Below, one piece after another: positions 35,853-48,837 of a DNA stretch of 59,854 bases (position 1 is the first letter of the stretch; the number at the start of each line of letters is the position of its first letter). Source of the DNA: F23-D06 sp947167635. GTDB lineage: Bacteria; Bacteroidota; Bacteroidia; Bacteroidales; WCHB1-69. The DNA is taken from contig CAMVIT010000011.1 of assembly GCA_947167635.1 (NCBI GenBank), positions 1-59,854 of the forward strand, given 5' to 3'. Position numbers and translations under genes: made by a program. The notes beneath the pieces were generated by a model that worked only from the letters and a program-made list of their open reading frames with translations, was not told the origin of the DNA and did not search any database.

Positions 35853-36935
35853 TTATTGATGTTTCAGGAAATATGACAACGGCTGCAGCTGACGGTCGAA
35901 ATGATAGTACTGACATTGCACAAGATTCCTGTCGTTTCCGTTCAACACCGCGTAGAATTTGTCACGGTTGTACGGTCCGTCATCCTCCTCGTCTTCCCTT
36001 CCGAGAATGGCATCCAGATAAAAGGCGTCCGGCGTGAGTTTGCGATACATGTCCAGAGTGGTTTTCTTCCCGTCCACATCTTCGAGCGTAATGGTCTTGA
36101 AGTGGTTGAAGCGGAGAATGGAATCCTTCCGTTCCTTTGGCATGTCAGGGATGAAGCGCTCGTAGTTCTTGTCGCGGTATTCTGCCAGCATGTCAAGCAA
36201 TTTGACCGTGTCGTAATCGGCCACAACCTGATGTTGTGCATCATACAGCGTGAAAAAGCGGGGGCCGGCCTTTTCCACCGAAAAGGAATTTTCAGGAGTT
36301 TCAAAATCTTGCACCTGCAAAGTCTTGATGCGCGTGATTTTGGTGGAGAAAAGGTCGCAATTGTACCAATCCACGGGCTTAAAGGAGTAGGAAGGGGTGA
36401 GAAATCCCTTGAAGCCCGGAATATATACGATGCAGGGCTCGTCGAAACCATCCAAGATGGCGAAGTTGGCCATGTTGTCCATGGTGGAAGGCCCCATGTA
36501 GTACGTTTTCACCAGACGTTCCTTGTTGAAAAAACCGTGTCCGAAGAGGGAAAACTTGGGAGCTGTTTGGTAAATCTCCACCTTCACTGCGTTGACGGAC
36601 ATCATTTTGTTGATGTTCGACTGGGCGGTTTTGGCCACAGTCTGTTGCAAAGTGACATTTCTGATGGTGGACAGCAACTCCGAGACCCTGATTGGCATGG
36701 CGACAATGGAGTCCTGAACGTACCAAACATTGTCCTTCCGGGTTAGCAGTGCAAACTCTCCGTTCATGTCCGCAATGAAAATCTTGGTGATGCTGGCCGT
36801 GTCTTTCACAGCAAAGAGGTCGGACTTGGGCGAACTGTTACGCCCATGCAATGTACCCGTCTTGAAAAGGATGAGTATCAAACTAATAACCAACAGTATG
36901 GCTATGCTGATGAGGTAGATATGATTTTTTTTCAT
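35853..36935 (-). CDS. DUF4340-type membrane-anchored protein
   Basis: 360 residues. One N-terminal membrane segment (about 6-25), then an envelope domain with the DUF4340-like pattern FAVKDTASITKIFIAD ... LTRKDNVWYVQD ... RVSELLSTIRNVTLQQ. Related proteins in Bacteroidota are often next to GldG-like transporters, but none is here. Function unknown. First gene of a run with ribD and yigZ. Confidence 0.75.
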   Translation of the reverse strand: MKKNHIYLISIAILLVISLILILFKTGTLHGRNSSPKSDLFAVKDTASITKIFIADMNGEFALLTRKDNVWYVQDSIVAMPIRVSELLSTIRNVTLQQTVAKTAQSNINKMMSVNAVKVEIYQTAPKFSLFGHGFFNKERLVKTYYMGPSTMDNMANFAILDGFDEPCIVYIPGFKGFLTPSYSFKPVDWYNCDLFSTKITRIKTLQVQDFETPENSFSVEKAGPRFFTLYDAQHQVVADYDTVKLLDMLAEYRDKNYERFIPDMPKERKDSILRFNHFKTITLEDVDGKKTTLDMYRKLTPDAFYLDAILGREDEEDDGPYNRDKFYAVLNGNDRNLVQCQYYHFDRQLQPLSYFLKHQ

Positions 36936-36952
36936 TGTTAAAAATTAGGCGG

Positions 36953-36960
36953 CAAAAATA
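36953..36960 (-). promoter_or_regulatory. Extended -7 element TATTTTTGCCGC upstream of the DUF4340-ribD-yigZ run
   Basis: Minus-strand TATTTTTG followed by CCGC, 17 bases before the ATG at 36935. No -33 match at good spacing. Confidence 0.5.
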
Positions 36961-37078
36961 GCAAATTTTAGTGTTCGGGGAATAGGGTAAAAACCAGGGC
37001 TGTCTATCGTATGAAAAAAACGGCGAAATTTAAACCTTTATACAAAATAATAGTCGCTTAATTCTTAATTTTCTTTCT

Positions 37079-38401
37079 ATGAAAAAGACACTGACTATAA
37101 GTCTTGTGCTATTACTTGCTGTATTTCAAACAATTGCACAATCCCAGAACGCATCCGTTCCCCAAACCCTTTCCCTTGAAGAGTGTATCCGCTATGCCGA
37201 AGAGCATAATTACTCATTGCAAAGTGCGGGATTGAACGTCAACTCTTCCGAAATTTCGCTCAAGCAGGCCAAGGAGAACATCGCACCCTCCGTATCAGCC
37301 TCGGTTTCCCAAGGGCTTGGAACCAATCATTATCAAAAATCGGTGGGCTGGAACGGCAACTACGGCGTCAGTGCCGGCATGACGCTTTTCAAAGGTCTCA
37401 GCAATTATAATTCCATCCAGCAGAGCAAATTGCAGGTAGAGCAGTCGCAGTTGCAGCTGGAGCAGAACAAAAACAGCATCAAAATATCCCTTATTCAGGC
37501 TTTTTTGAACATCATGATGAACGAAGACATGCTTGAATATCAGCAAAAGGTGTTGACAAGCAGTCAGGAACAAATGGAGCAGGGGGAGCAGCTCTTTAGA
37601 GTGGGTAAGATTTTGGAAAGCGAATACAAGATGCTTCAGGCCCAATACACCTCCGATCTCTACAATATTGAAAACACCAAAATCAACATCCAGAACAATT
37701 ATTTGACGCTCAAGAACCTGCTGGCCATTGACCCCGCTGCGGAAATCCAGATTGTGCGTCCAGACAGTGCCACCCTCTTCAAAAGTCTGGAGATTCCGAC
37801 ATTGCAGGAGCTGATGACCCGTGCGAAGAGTTATCTTCCGGAACTGAAAATCAAGGAAAACGCCATCACGGATGCGCAGTATGATATTAAAATCCAGAAA
37901 TCCAACTTCTATCCAAGTCTGTCGCTCAGCGCTGGTATCAGCACGGGTTACAACAACAGCAATTTGGCGGATAATCTGGGATGGGGTACACAGTTATGGC
38001 ATGGTCTTGGCGAAAACATAGGCTTGAATCTAAGCATCCCTATCTATCAACGCAGTCAGGTGCGCCACAATGTGCAGCAGGCGCAACTGCGTGCGCAGCA
38101 GGCCGAATTGAGTCAGAAAGAGACGGAATACCAAATTGGTCGTGAGTTGCAGCAGTATTATCTCGATGTTCTTTCGGCCCAGAACAATTATCTCGTGGCC
38201 GAGGCGCAGAAGGATGCCTACGAGGCCAACTACAACGCCTACAGTTTCAAGTTCAGGTACGGGTCTGTCACGGCGGTGGACCTCATCCAGCAACAAACCA
38301 ACTATCTGAACCAACTCAACAAATATATGCAGACCAAGTACTCGTTCGTCCTGCAAAGGAAAATCCTGGATGTGTTGATGGGCCTGCCGGTGAGGCTTTA
38401 G
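37079..38401 (+). CDS. TolC-family outer-membrane efflux protein
   Basis: 440 residues with a signal peptide ending TIAQ. Two outer-membrane efflux protein (OEP) repeats, each with a long coiled-coil hairpin; LSLEECIRYAEEHNYSLQ opens the first and IYQRSQVRHNVQQAQLRAQQAEL lies in the second. It forms the trimeric tunnel of a tripartite exporter. Together with the next three genes it makes a complete system in the order tunnel, adaptor, ATPase, permease. The 85-base gap to macA is AT-rich and holds no gene. Confidence 0.92.
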   Translation: MKKTLTISLVLLLAVFQTIAQSQNASVPQTLSLEECIRYAEEHNYSLQSAGLNVNSSEISLKQAKENIAPSVSASVSQGLGTNHYQKSVGWNGNYGVSAGMTLFKGLSNYNSIQQSKLQVEQSQLQLEQNKNSIKISLIQAFLNIMMNEDMLEYQQKVLTSSQEQMEQGEQLFRVGKILESEYKMLQAQYTSDLYNIENTKINIQNNYLTLKNLLAIDPAAEIQIVRPDSATLFKSLEIPTLQELMTRAKSYLPELKIKENAITDAQYDIKIQKSNFYPSLSLSAGISTGYNNSNLADNLGWGTQLWHGLGENIGLNLSIPIYQRSQVRHNVQQAQLRAQQAELSQKETEYQIGRELQQYYLDVLSAQNNYLVAEAQKDAYEANYNAYSFKFRYGSVTAVDLIQQQTNYLNQLNKYMQTKYSFVLQRKILDVLMGLPVRL

Positions 38402-38486
38402 GTTGTTAAATCGTTAAACTATTAAATCATTAATTTATTGAGTTGTTTGGAGGGAGAGAAATTAAGTTTAGAAAATTGTTTGTTAT

Positions 38487-39734
38487 ATGTCTAAGTTATC
38501 TAAAAAAGCAAAATGGATTATGATCATCGCGGCGGTTGTGCTGCTCGCGTTGATGTTGTCTCTCGTTCTTAAGAAGGGCAAGCACGCGGAGTTGCAAATC
38601 AATACCGTGCGGAGCACCATCGACAGTGTGGAGGTGAATGTGACGGCCACCGGCGAGCTTCAGCCCGTGTACAAAGTGGATGTGGGCACACAGGTGTCCG
38701 GTATTGTGGAGCACATCTATGTGGATTTCAACTCGGTGGTGAAAAAGGGTCAAAAACTGGCCGAGCTTGACCGTTCCAATTTGAACGAGCAGCTCACACA
38801 GGCGCAGACCAACGTGTCGAATGCCAGAAGCAACCTAACCTTGGCACAGCAGCAGTTCGACAGAATCAAGGCACTGTACGACAACAAGGCGGCCACGCAG
38901 GAATCCTACGAATCAGCCACCAACTCGCTGAACTTGGCCAAAAACCAGCTCAAGACGGCACAGTCGGACTTGTCGCGTGCGCAAACAAACCTCTCGTACG
39001 CCACCATTTACTCTCCTATTGACGGCGTGATCATGGACAAAGCCGTGGAGGAGGGCCAGACTGTCGCCTCCTCGTTCAGCACTCCCACGCTGTTCACCAT
39101 CGCCAACGACCTGACGCAGATGCAGGTGCAGGCGAAGGTGGATGAGGCCGACATCGGTGAGGTGAAGGCTGGCCAGCCCGTGACGTTCACGGTGGACGCC
39201 TTCCCCGACGACGTGTTCACCGGCACAGTCAAGGAGGTTCGCATCAATCCCACTGTAACTTCCAATGTGGTGACCTACACCGTCATCATCAATGCGCCCA
39301 ACCCTGAGACAAAATTGTTTCCCGGCATGACCGCCAACGTGACCATCGTCACCAAAAAGGAGACTGGCGTATGCATCCCGATGACTGCCCTTTACACCTC
39401 TTTGGATCAAGATGTGATGAAACAGTTTGAAAAAAAAGGCTATACCTTCCTGTCTTTGTACAAGAATCAGGAAGAGCTGACCCAAGGACTGAAGGACATC
39501 ACCAAGAAGACCATCTGGGTAAAAAAGGGGGAGAACAAATATGAGCAGGTTCGAGTTACCGTTGGATTGAACAATGGTGTTAAAACATTGATTTCCGAAG
39601 GCTTGCAAGAGGGTGAGGAAGTGCTGATGGGTGTCAACGAAGCGATGGGAGGGGTGCCGAATGAAAACAAGGACGGCAAGAGTGGAAGTTCAAATCCGTT
39701 TATGCCCGGGCGGCCCGAGCGCAAGACCAGATAG
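38487..39734 (+). CDS. macA: Periplasmic adaptor of a MacAB-type exporter
   Basis: 415 residues. Membrane anchor at about 10-28, then barrel-sandwich (VTATGELQPVYKVDVGTQVSGIVEHIYVDFNSVVKKGQ), a long coiled coil (about 90-160, LNEQLTQAQTNVSNARSNL) and the return lipoyl half (IYSPIDGVIMDKAVEEGQTV). It links the MacB permease with the TolC tunnel. The C-terminal tail is polar and ends PGRPERKTR. Stop and next ATG are 2 bases apart. Confidence 0.9.
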   Translation: MSKLSKKAKWIMIIAAVVLLALMLSLVLKKGKHAELQINTVRSTIDSVEVNVTATGELQPVYKVDVGTQVSGIVEHIYVDFNSVVKKGQKLAELDRSNLNEQLTQAQTNVSNARSNLTLAQQQFDRIKALYDNKAATQESYESATNSLNLAKNQLKTAQSDLSRAQTNLSYATIYSPIDGVIMDKAVEEGQTVASSFSTPTLFTIANDLTQMQVQAKVDEADIGEVKAGQPVTFTVDAFPDDVFTGTVKEVRINPTVTSNVVTYTVIINAPNPETKLFPGMTANVTIVTKKETGVCIPMTALYTSLDQDVMKQFEKKGYTFLSLYKNQEELTQGLKDITKKTIWVKKGENKYEQVRVTVGLNNGVKTLISEGLQEGEEVLMGVNEAMGGVPNENKDGKSGSSNPFMPGRPERKTR

Positions 39735-39736
39735 TT

Positions 39737-40480
39737 ATGGAAAAAGAAATTTTAAAAGTGGAAAATCTGGAGCGTGTGTTCCGGGTGGGGAGCGAGGATG
39801 TGCATGCCTTGCGTGGAGTCTCCTTCTCCATCAAGGAGGGGGAGTTTGTCAGCATTATGGGCACCAGCGGTTCGGGAAAATCGACGCTGCTGAACATTTT
39901 GGGTTGTTTGGACACGCCCTCTGCCGGCGACTATATCATTGATGGCGTTTCCATCCGGAACCTGAGCAAAAACGAACTTTCCACCCTGCGTAACCGCAAA
40001 ATCGGCTTTGTGTTCCAAAACTACAACCTGTTGGCGCGCACCACAGCCTTGGAAAATGTGGAGTTGCCGCTGTTCTACAACAACACTGTGCCAGCCAAAG
40101 AGCGCAGGGAGCGCGCGGAGGCGGCCCTCAAGCTGGTGGGTCTGGAGAAGCGTATGGAGCATAAGCCCAACCAGCTCTCCGGCGGTCAGCAGCAGCGTGT
40201 GGCCATCGCCCGCGCGTTGGTCAACGACCCTGTCATCCTGCTGGCCGACGAAGCCACCGGCAACCTCGACACCCGCACCTCCTACGAAATCATGAGCCTG
40301 TTTCAGGACTTGCACGAACAGGGCAAGACCATTGCCTTTGTGACCCACGAACCTGACATTGCGACTTTTACTACCCGCAAGATCAAGCTCCGCGACGGCC
40401 AGATTATCGAGGACGCCCCTATCAATACCCAGTCGGCCGCCGAAGCGTTGGCTGCTCTCAACCTCCAAAAAGAAGATTAA
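39737..40480 (+). CDS. macB: ABC transporter ATPase of the MacB/LolD type
   Basis: 247 residues. Walker A GTSGSGKST, Q-loop FQNYNLLART, signature LSGGQQQR, Walker B ILLADEATG and switch His in VTHEPD are all present. Encoded separately from its permease, as usual in Bacteroidota, whereas E. coli MacB is one chain. It would drive the permease encoded 3 bases downstream to export peptides, macrolides or lipoproteins; the substrate is unknown. Confidence 0.93.
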   Translation: MEKEILKVENLERVFRVGSEDVHALRGVSFSIKEGEFVSIMGTSGSGKSTLLNILGCLDTPSAGDYIIDGVSIRNLSKNELSTLRNRKIGFVFQNYNLLARTTALENVELPLFYNNTVPAKERRERAEAALKLVGLEKRMEHKPNQLSGGQQQRVAIARALVNDPVILLADEATGNLDTRTSYEIMSLFQDLHEQGKTIAFVTHEPDIATFTTRKIKLRDGQIIEDAPINTQSAAEALAALNLQKED

Positions 40481-40483
40481 GCC

Positions 40484-41704
40484 ATGAATATCGGAAACCT
40501 TATCAAAATAGCCATCAGCTCGCTGTTCCGCAATAAAATGCGCACCGCCCTCACCATGCTGGGCATCGTGATCGGCATCGCATCGGTCATTGCTATGGTC
40601 AGCATCGGGCAGGCCTCCACACAGAGTGTCAAGTCGGAACTCTCCACCATGGGCTCCAACATGATCATGATCATGCCCGCCCGTCAGCATCGTGGCGGTG
40701 TGGATATGGGAATGTCATCTTCCAAGTCTTTGGATGACAAGGATTTGTTGTCTATACAAAAGAACACCCGTTATGTAGCCGCCGTGTCACCTATGGTGAG
40801 CAGCGCCAAACAGCTGATTTACGGCAACAACAACCACAGCTGTTCCGTCAATGGCGTATCGGATGCCTACCTTGAAATCCGGAAATACGAGTTGGCCGAC
40901 GGGGTGATGTTTACGGAAGAGGATGTGAAACGCTACAACAAGGTATGTGTCATTGGGCAGACAGTGGTGAAGGAGTTGTTCACCAATGGCGAGAACCCGA
41001 TCGGCAAGTCCATCCGTTTCGGGTCGATACCGATGACTGTGATAGGTGTTTTGGCCTCGAAGGGCCAGAACGGGATGGGTGAGGACCAGGACGATATTGT
41101 GCTGGCGCCTTACACCACCATTCAGAAGCGCTTTTTAGGTATCACCTATTTCAACATGTTGTTTGCCTCGGCCACTTCCGAGGAGGAGTCGGAGCTGGCC
41201 GCCACAGAGATTACCTACATTTTGCGCAGCAACCACGGCATCAAAAGCGGTGCTACCGATGACTTTGACATCCGCACGCAGGAGGAGCTGGTTTCCACCA
41301 TCAGTTCCGTTACCAGTCTGATGACCACGCTGCTGGCCGCCATCGCTTCCATTTCGTTGGTAGTGGGCGGTATCGGCATCATGAACATCATGTACGTCAC
41401 GGTGACGGAGCGCACCAAAGAGATCGGACTGCGCATGGCCATCGGCGCGCATAACCGCGACATCAAGTTGCAGTTCTTGTGCGAGAGCGTGATTCTGAGT
41501 CTGATTGGCGGCATCATCGGCATCATCTTCGGACTGATCATATCATACGTCGCTTCCAAATTGCTGAAAATGCCTTTCGTGGTGAGTCAGATGGCCATTT
41601 TGCTCTCCTTCGTGGTGTGTGCCCTCACGGGCATCTTCTTCGGTTGGTACCCAGCCAAGAAGGCCGCGAACATGGATCCGATAAGTGCGTTAAGGTACGA
41701 GTGA
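40484..41704 (+). CDS. macB: ABC transporter permease of the MacB type
   Basis: 406 residues. MacB_PCD periplasmic domain between the first membrane helix (about 17-40, TALTMLGIVIGIASVIAMVSIG) and three C-terminal helices (from about 285, with the FtsX core GGIGIMNIMYVTVTERTKEIGLRMAIGA). It ends PAKKAANMDPISALRYE, the typical MacB C-terminus. Last gene of the export operon. Downstream is a short gap with an inverted repeat, then convergent secA. Confidence 0.93.
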   Translation: MNIGNLIKIAISSLFRNKMRTALTMLGIVIGIASVIAMVSIGQASTQSVKSELSTMGSNMIMIMPARQHRGGVDMGMSSSKSLDDKDLLSIQKNTRYVAAVSPMVSSAKQLIYGNNNHSCSVNGVSDAYLEIRKYELADGVMFTEEDVKRYNKVCVIGQTVVKELFTNGENPIGKSIRFGSIPMTVIGVLASKGQNGMGEDQDDIVLAPYTTIQKRFLGITYFNMLFASATSEEESELAATEITYILRSNHGIKSGATDDFDIRTQEELVSTISSVTSLMTTLLAAIASISLVVGGIGIMNIMYVTVTERTKEIGLRMAIGAHNRDIKLQFLCESVILSLIGGIIGIIFGLIISYVASKLLKMPFVVSQMAILLSFVVCALTGIFFGWYPAKKAANMDPISALRYE

Positions 41705-41740
41705 TCTCCGCGAATCGTGTGTGTTTGCACATACAATTTT

Positions 41741-41803
41741 CCCCGCAGATTTCGCAGATTGGCGCAGAAAAAGGAATTGCGAAAATCCGCGAGTTCTGCG
41801 GGG
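41741..41803. repeat. Intergenic element with CCCCGCAG / CTGCGGGG arms
   Basis: Arms at 41741-41748 and 41796-41803 enclose short repeats of the kind TTCGCAGATTGGCGCAGA. It sits between the convergent macB and secA stops and may serve both as an end signal. It resembles interspersed CGCAGA-rich elements of Bacteroidota genomes (inference). Confidence 0.5.
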
Positions 41804-41809
41804 AACAGA

Positions 41810-45115
<3,306 letters not shown>

Positions 45116-45130
45116 ATAAAGTGTTCGTTT

Positions 45131-46174
45131 TTAAAAACGGCAAAGATACAAAAATTGTGCCAACCTTTTCACATCCTCCACAAAGGCGCGCACATCCTCC
45201 TCCGTGGTGTCCCAACTGGTCACTAAGCGGATTTCATTCTCGTTTTCATCCCAAATGTAGAAGAAGTATTTTTCCAACAACTTGTCAATAAGTGTTTTCG
45301 GCAACTTGAGAAGCAGGATGTTGGCATCTGTGCTTTGGGTGAAGGTGTTGTAGCCGGCCTCCTTAATGCCCTGGCGAAGCAGTTGCGCCATCGCGTTGGC
45401 GTGGGCGGCGTTCTCCCGCCAGATGCCCTCTTCCAGATAGGGTATCAACTGGCAGCCCACATAGCGCATCTTGGAGTAGAGCTGGGCGCGCTGCTTGCGG
45501 ATGTATTTCAGATTCTCGGCCAACTCGGGGCGGAAGGCTATGACCGCCTCGCACATCAGCAAGCCGTTTTTCGTGCCGCCGAAGCTGAGGATATCCACCC
45601 CGCAATCGACCGTCATCTCCTTGAAACTCTTGCCCAAGGCGACAGCCGCGTTGGCCAGACGGGCCCCGTCCAAATGCAGGTACATCCCATACTGGTGGAT
45701 ATAGTCGGCGATGGCTTTGATCTCCTCGCAGGTATAAACGGTGCCCAACTCGGTACATTGGGAGATATAGACCGCCTTGGGCTGCGAGTGGTGCTCGAAC
45801 CCCCAGTTGATGAGGCGCGGGGCGATGAGCTCCGGCGTCAACTTGCCGTCGGGCGTCTCAATCTCGCGCAGGGCGGCGTGCGTCATAAACTCAGGCGCGC
45901 CGCACTCGTCCACGGCAATGTGGGCGGTCTTGGCACACAGGATGGAGTGGAACGACTGCACACAGGCGCTCAAGGCCACGATGTTGGCCCCCGTGCCGTT
46001 GAACACAAAATAGGGCTCGGCACTCTCCCCAAAGTGCTGCTTGATCAGCTGCTTGGCGCGCGCCGTGTAGATGTCGTCACCGTAGGCAATCTGATGGTCA
46101 GCGTTGGCCGCCTCTATGGCTTTCAATATGGCGGGATGGATTCCCGAATGGTTGTCGCTTCCAAAACTGCGCAT
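45131..46174 (-). CDS. ltaE: Low-specificity L-threonine aldolase
   Basis: 347 residues, PLP fold type I. It splits threonine (and allo-threonine) into glycine and acetaldehyde. The PLP-binding Lys202 lies in SFGGTKNGLL, and Asp169 in LHLDGARLANA contacts the cofactor. SDNHSGIHPAI at the N-terminus is typical of the family. Separated from fucP by 3 bases. Confidence 0.92.
   Translation of the reverse strand: MRSFGSDNHSGIHPAILKAIEAANADHQIAYGDDIYTARAKQLIKQHFGESAEPYFVFNGTGANIVALSACVQSFHSILCAKTAHIAVDECGAPEFMTHAALREIETPDGKLTPELIAPRLINWGFEHHSQPKAVYISQCTELGTVYTCEEIKAIADYIHQYGMYLHLDGARLANAAVALGKSFKEMTVDCGVDILSFGGTKNGLLMCEAVIAFRPELAENLKYIRKQRAQLYSKMRYVGCQLIPYLEEGIWRENAAHANAMAQLLRQGIKEAGYNTFTQSTDANILLLKLPKTLIDKLLEKYFFYIWDENENEIRLVTSWDTTEEDVRAFVEDVKRLAQFLYLCRF
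45141..45148 (-). promoter_or_regulatory. Extended -7 element TATCTTTGCCG upstream of secA
   Basis: Minus-strand TATCTTTG, 26 bases before the secA ATG and inside the last codons of ltaE. It would allow secA to be expressed apart from the genes before it. Confidence 0.5.
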
Positions 46175-46177
46175 AGT

Positions 46178-47440
46178 TTAGTTCTCTTTTTTCTTGGTGA
46201 TTTTGCAACCCACGGTGGCAAAAAAAAGGATGTAGGCGTAGCTCACGAAGAGGATTGCGTAGGCCACGTGCCGGTTGGCGGCATCGGCAATCTTGCCATA
46301 AATCAACGGCATCACGGCACCGCCGGCAATGGCCATAATCAACAGGGCCGAACCAAATTCGGTGTGCTCGCCCAAGTCGTGGATGGAGAGCGGCCAGATG
46401 GCGGGCCACATAATGGCGTGCGCGAAGCTGAGGCAGATGATGGCCCCGATGGAGAAGATGCCCGTGGTACACAAAGCCACAATGACCAGCAACACCGACA
46501 GACAGAGTTGTATGATGAGCGCATTACGCTGGGAGATGAACTTCGGCACAAAGATGATGCCACAGAAATAGCCAATCAACAGCGCGATAAGGGCGTACAC
46601 GCCGAAATAGTGGGATACATCCGTCGGGATGTTGTAGTAGTTGCCGTACGGTATCAGCGTGTCGATGGCGATAACCTCGGCACCCACATAGAAGAATATG
46701 GCGAGAATGCCCAGCCAAAGATAGGGATAGTCAAAGATGCTGCTCTTCTTCTCCCCTTTCTGGCTCTCTTCGAGCTGGATTTCGGGAAGACGTGCCAGCT
46801 TCACAAATATCACCAGCGCAATCAGCACCGCGGTCATGATGAGGTAAGGCAGGATGACACCGTTGGAGAGTTGCTGGAGCAGAGCCTCCTTTTCCGGACC
46901 GTCCGGGGTGACACCGATTTGCTCAAACAGGTGCTCTTTTCCGGAAAAGAGCGCCTTGTAAAGCAACAGAATGCCAATCATCCCGGCGAGTTTGTTGCAG
47001 ACGCCCATAATGCTCATACGGCGGGCGGCCGACTCCACAGGACCCAGCACCGTGACGTAGGGATTGCTGGCTGTTTGCAACAACGAGAGACCGCTGCCTT
47101 GCAGGAACAAGCCCAGCAGGAAAAGGGGGTAGCTGCGCGTCATCGCGCCGGGCACGAACATCACGCAACCGATGGCCATGATGATCAGGCCCAACGCCAT
47201 CCCGTTGCCATAGCCGGTTTTTTTCAACACGTAGGAGGAGGGTATCGACATCACAAAATAGGCAATATAGAAGGCGAAGGTCACCAAATAGCCTTGCACC
47301 TGCGTGGTAAGCTCGCAGGCGGCAGTCATATAAGGAATCAGAATATTGTTGATCCATGTCACGAAGCCGAACACGAAGAACAGGGCTCCGATGATAAACA
47401 TGCTGTAGGCGGTCTTTTTATTGGATGTTTCCATATTCAT
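46178..47440 (-). CDS. fucP: MFS sugar:H+ symporter of the FucP/GluP family
   Basis: 420 residues, twelve hydrophobic segments. It has the family motifs of L-fucose/glucose-galactose symporters: FFVFGFVTWINNILIPY in helix 1, GLSLLQTASNPYVTVLGP in helix 4, and FVAEVIA-like FYVGAEVIAIDTLIPYG in helix 7. The sugar (fucose, glucose or galactose) cannot be told from sequence. Lies 4 bases after the SHOCT gene; with rpe upstream it may feed the pentose phosphate route. Confidence 0.88.
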   Translation of the reverse strand: MNMETSNKKTAYSMFIIGALFFVFGFVTWINNILIPYMTAACELTTQVQGYLVTFAFYIAYFVMSIPSSYVLKKTGYGNGMALGLIIMAIGCVMFVPGAMTRSYPLFLLGLFLQGSGLSLLQTASNPYVTVLGPVESAARRMSIMGVCNKLAGMIGILLLYKALFSGKEHLFEQIGVTPDGPEKEALLQQLSNGVILPYLIMTAVLIALVIFVKLARLPEIQLEESQKGEKKSSIFDYPYLWLGILAIFFYVGAEVIAIDTLIPYGNYYNIPTDVSHYFGVYALIALLIGYFCGIIFVPKFISQRNALIIQLCLSVLLVIVALCTTGIFSIGAIICLSFAHAIMWPAIWPLSIHDLGEHTEFGSALLIMAIAGGAVMPLIYGKIADAANRHVAYAILFVSYAYILFFATVGCKITKKKEN

Positions 47441-47444
47441 GGGA

Positions 47445-48071
47445 TTATTTGATTAATTTCATCAGTTCGGCCTTTTTGGCGTCATATTCTTCCTGAGTGA
47501 TAATCTGAAGGTCTAATTTCTCCTTCCATTTCTTCAGTTCCTCAAGGGCGGCTTCGGAAGCGGTATCGGAGGGGTCGGCCTTGGTGACAATCTCGTGGGT
47601 GGCCAGTGCCTCCTCGAAATTGGTACAGGCAAGTCCGCCGCGGTTAAGAACCAGATAGATTTTGCATCCGCAGGTTTTCCGGTTAAAGGGGTCCACGGGC
47701 ACGCATTGGATTCTTTTGATGGTGGCCACACCACCGGCACGGTTCTCCACACGCTCATACACCTCCCGGTTGGCGGCACTGGTGGAGACATTGCTGCTTT
47801 CGTCCTCCGCCAACGAGCCGAGCACGCTGCCCGTCACATCCTTGAAATAGACATAGTATTTGCCACTGGTGGGATAGCCGTAGGTGATGGTGGAGCCCTT
47901 GGTATAGGTCACGCCGTTGGAGGCCACATAGACGGAGATGTCGTCACCCCCCACACGCCCGGTCAGCTCCTTGGCCGATTTCTGGTTGACAATATCCTGA
48001 TAGGTCACCGTCTGGGCAAACAGCCCGACCGTTATGATAATCAGCGAAAAAAGAGAGAACAGTTTCTTCAT
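47445..48071 (-). CDS. Secreted protein with C-terminal SHOCT domain
   Basis: 208 residues. Signal peptide ends GLFAQ. The middle is a beta-rich domain of unknown family (TGRVGGDDISVYVASNGVTYTKG). The last 35 residues fit a SHOCT (short C-terminal) domain, LEELKKWKEKLDLQIITQEEYDAKKAELM, which is an oligomerisation module. No clear function. 3 bases after rpe and 4 before fucP. Confidence 0.7.
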   Translation of the reverse strand: MKKLFSLFSLIIITVGLFAQTVTYQDIVNQKSAKELTGRVGGDDISVYVASNGVTYTKGSTITYGYPTSGKYYVYFKDVTGSVLGSLAEDESSNVSTSAANREVYERVENRAGGVATIKRIQCVPVDPFNRKTCGCKIYLVLNRGGLACTNFEEALATHEIVTKADPSDTASEAALEELKKWKEKLDLQIITQEEYDAKKAELMKLIK

Positions 48072-48074
48072 ATT

Positions 48075-48725
48075 TTAAGCATTTTTAAGATTCTGAATAG
48101 CAATTTCCGGGTCTTCGGCTTTGAACACGGCGTTGCCGGCCACCACCGCGTCGGCGCCGGCGCTGACGATGTCGGCGATGTTGTCCTGGCACACGCCGCC
48201 GTCCACCTCGATGAGGGCTTCCGAGCTGTTGCGCTCAATCATCTCGCGCAGCTCGCTGATCTTGTGCAGGGCCCGTTTGATGAACTTCTGGCCCCCGAAG
48301 CCGGGGTTCACCGACATGATGAGCACGAGGTTTACATCGTTGATAATGTCCTCCAGTCCGGCTACAGGCGTGTGTGGATTGAGGGCCACGCCGGCCAGCA
48401 TCCCCTCTTCCTTGATCTGGCTGATGGTGCGGTGCAGATGGGTGCTGGCCTCCCAATGGACGGTCAGCATATCGGCACCCACCTCCTTGAAGGTGTGGAT
48501 GTAACGCTCTGGTTGCACAATCATCAAATGCACGTCCAACGGCTTTTCGGAGAGCTGACGCACTCGCTTGATCACTGGCATTCCGAAAGAGATGTTCGGC
48601 ACGAACACGCCATCCATCACATCGAGGTGTATCCAATCGGCCTGCGAACGGTTCAACATCTGGATTTCCCGCTCTAAATTGCCGAAGTCGGCAGAGAGGA
48701 GGGAGGGGGCTATGACAGGTTTCAT
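48075..48725 (-). CDS. rpe: Ribulose-phosphate 3-epimerase
   Basis: 216 residues from MKPVIAPSLLSADF; the extension to 48758 passes the -7 region and is not used. TIM barrel that interconverts ribulose-5-P and xylulose-5-P. Metal-binding residues are in HLDVMDG (His33, Asp35); MSVNPGFGGQKFI and EVDGGV are the phosphate-binding and second metal regions. Start of the run ending in secA. Confidence 0.95.
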   Translation of the reverse strand: MKPVIAPSLLSADFGNLEREIQMLNRSQADWIHLDVMDGVFVPNISFGMPVIKRVRQLSEKPLDVHLMIVQPERYIHTFKEVGADMLTVHWEASTHLHRTISQIKEEGMLAGVALNPHTPVAGLEDIINDVNLVLIMSVNPGFGGQKFIKRALHKISELREMIERNSSEALIEVDGGVCQDNIADIVSAGADAVVAGNAVFKAEDPEIAIQNLKNA

Positions 48726-48747
48726 AATCATCATCTTTATGAGGCGG

Positions 48748-48755
48748 CAAATGTA
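48748..48755 (-). promoter_or_regulatory. Extended -7 element TACATTTGCCGC upstream of rpe
   Basis: Minus-strand TACATTTG followed by CCGC, 22 bases before the rpe ATG. TTTG on the same strand lies 23 bases further up (48779-48782), a little longer than the ideal spacing. Confidence 0.5.
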
Positions 48756-48837
48756 CATAAATTATGAATATCCGCGGACAAATGAAGTGTCTGCCATAAT
48801 GATGAGACAAAGCTGCTCTGACTCATCATATTTTTTG

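Noticed and set aside
41705..41809. Possible small RNA between macB and secA
   Set aside because: There is an inverted repeat but no promoter match, no T-tract and no known RNA fold.
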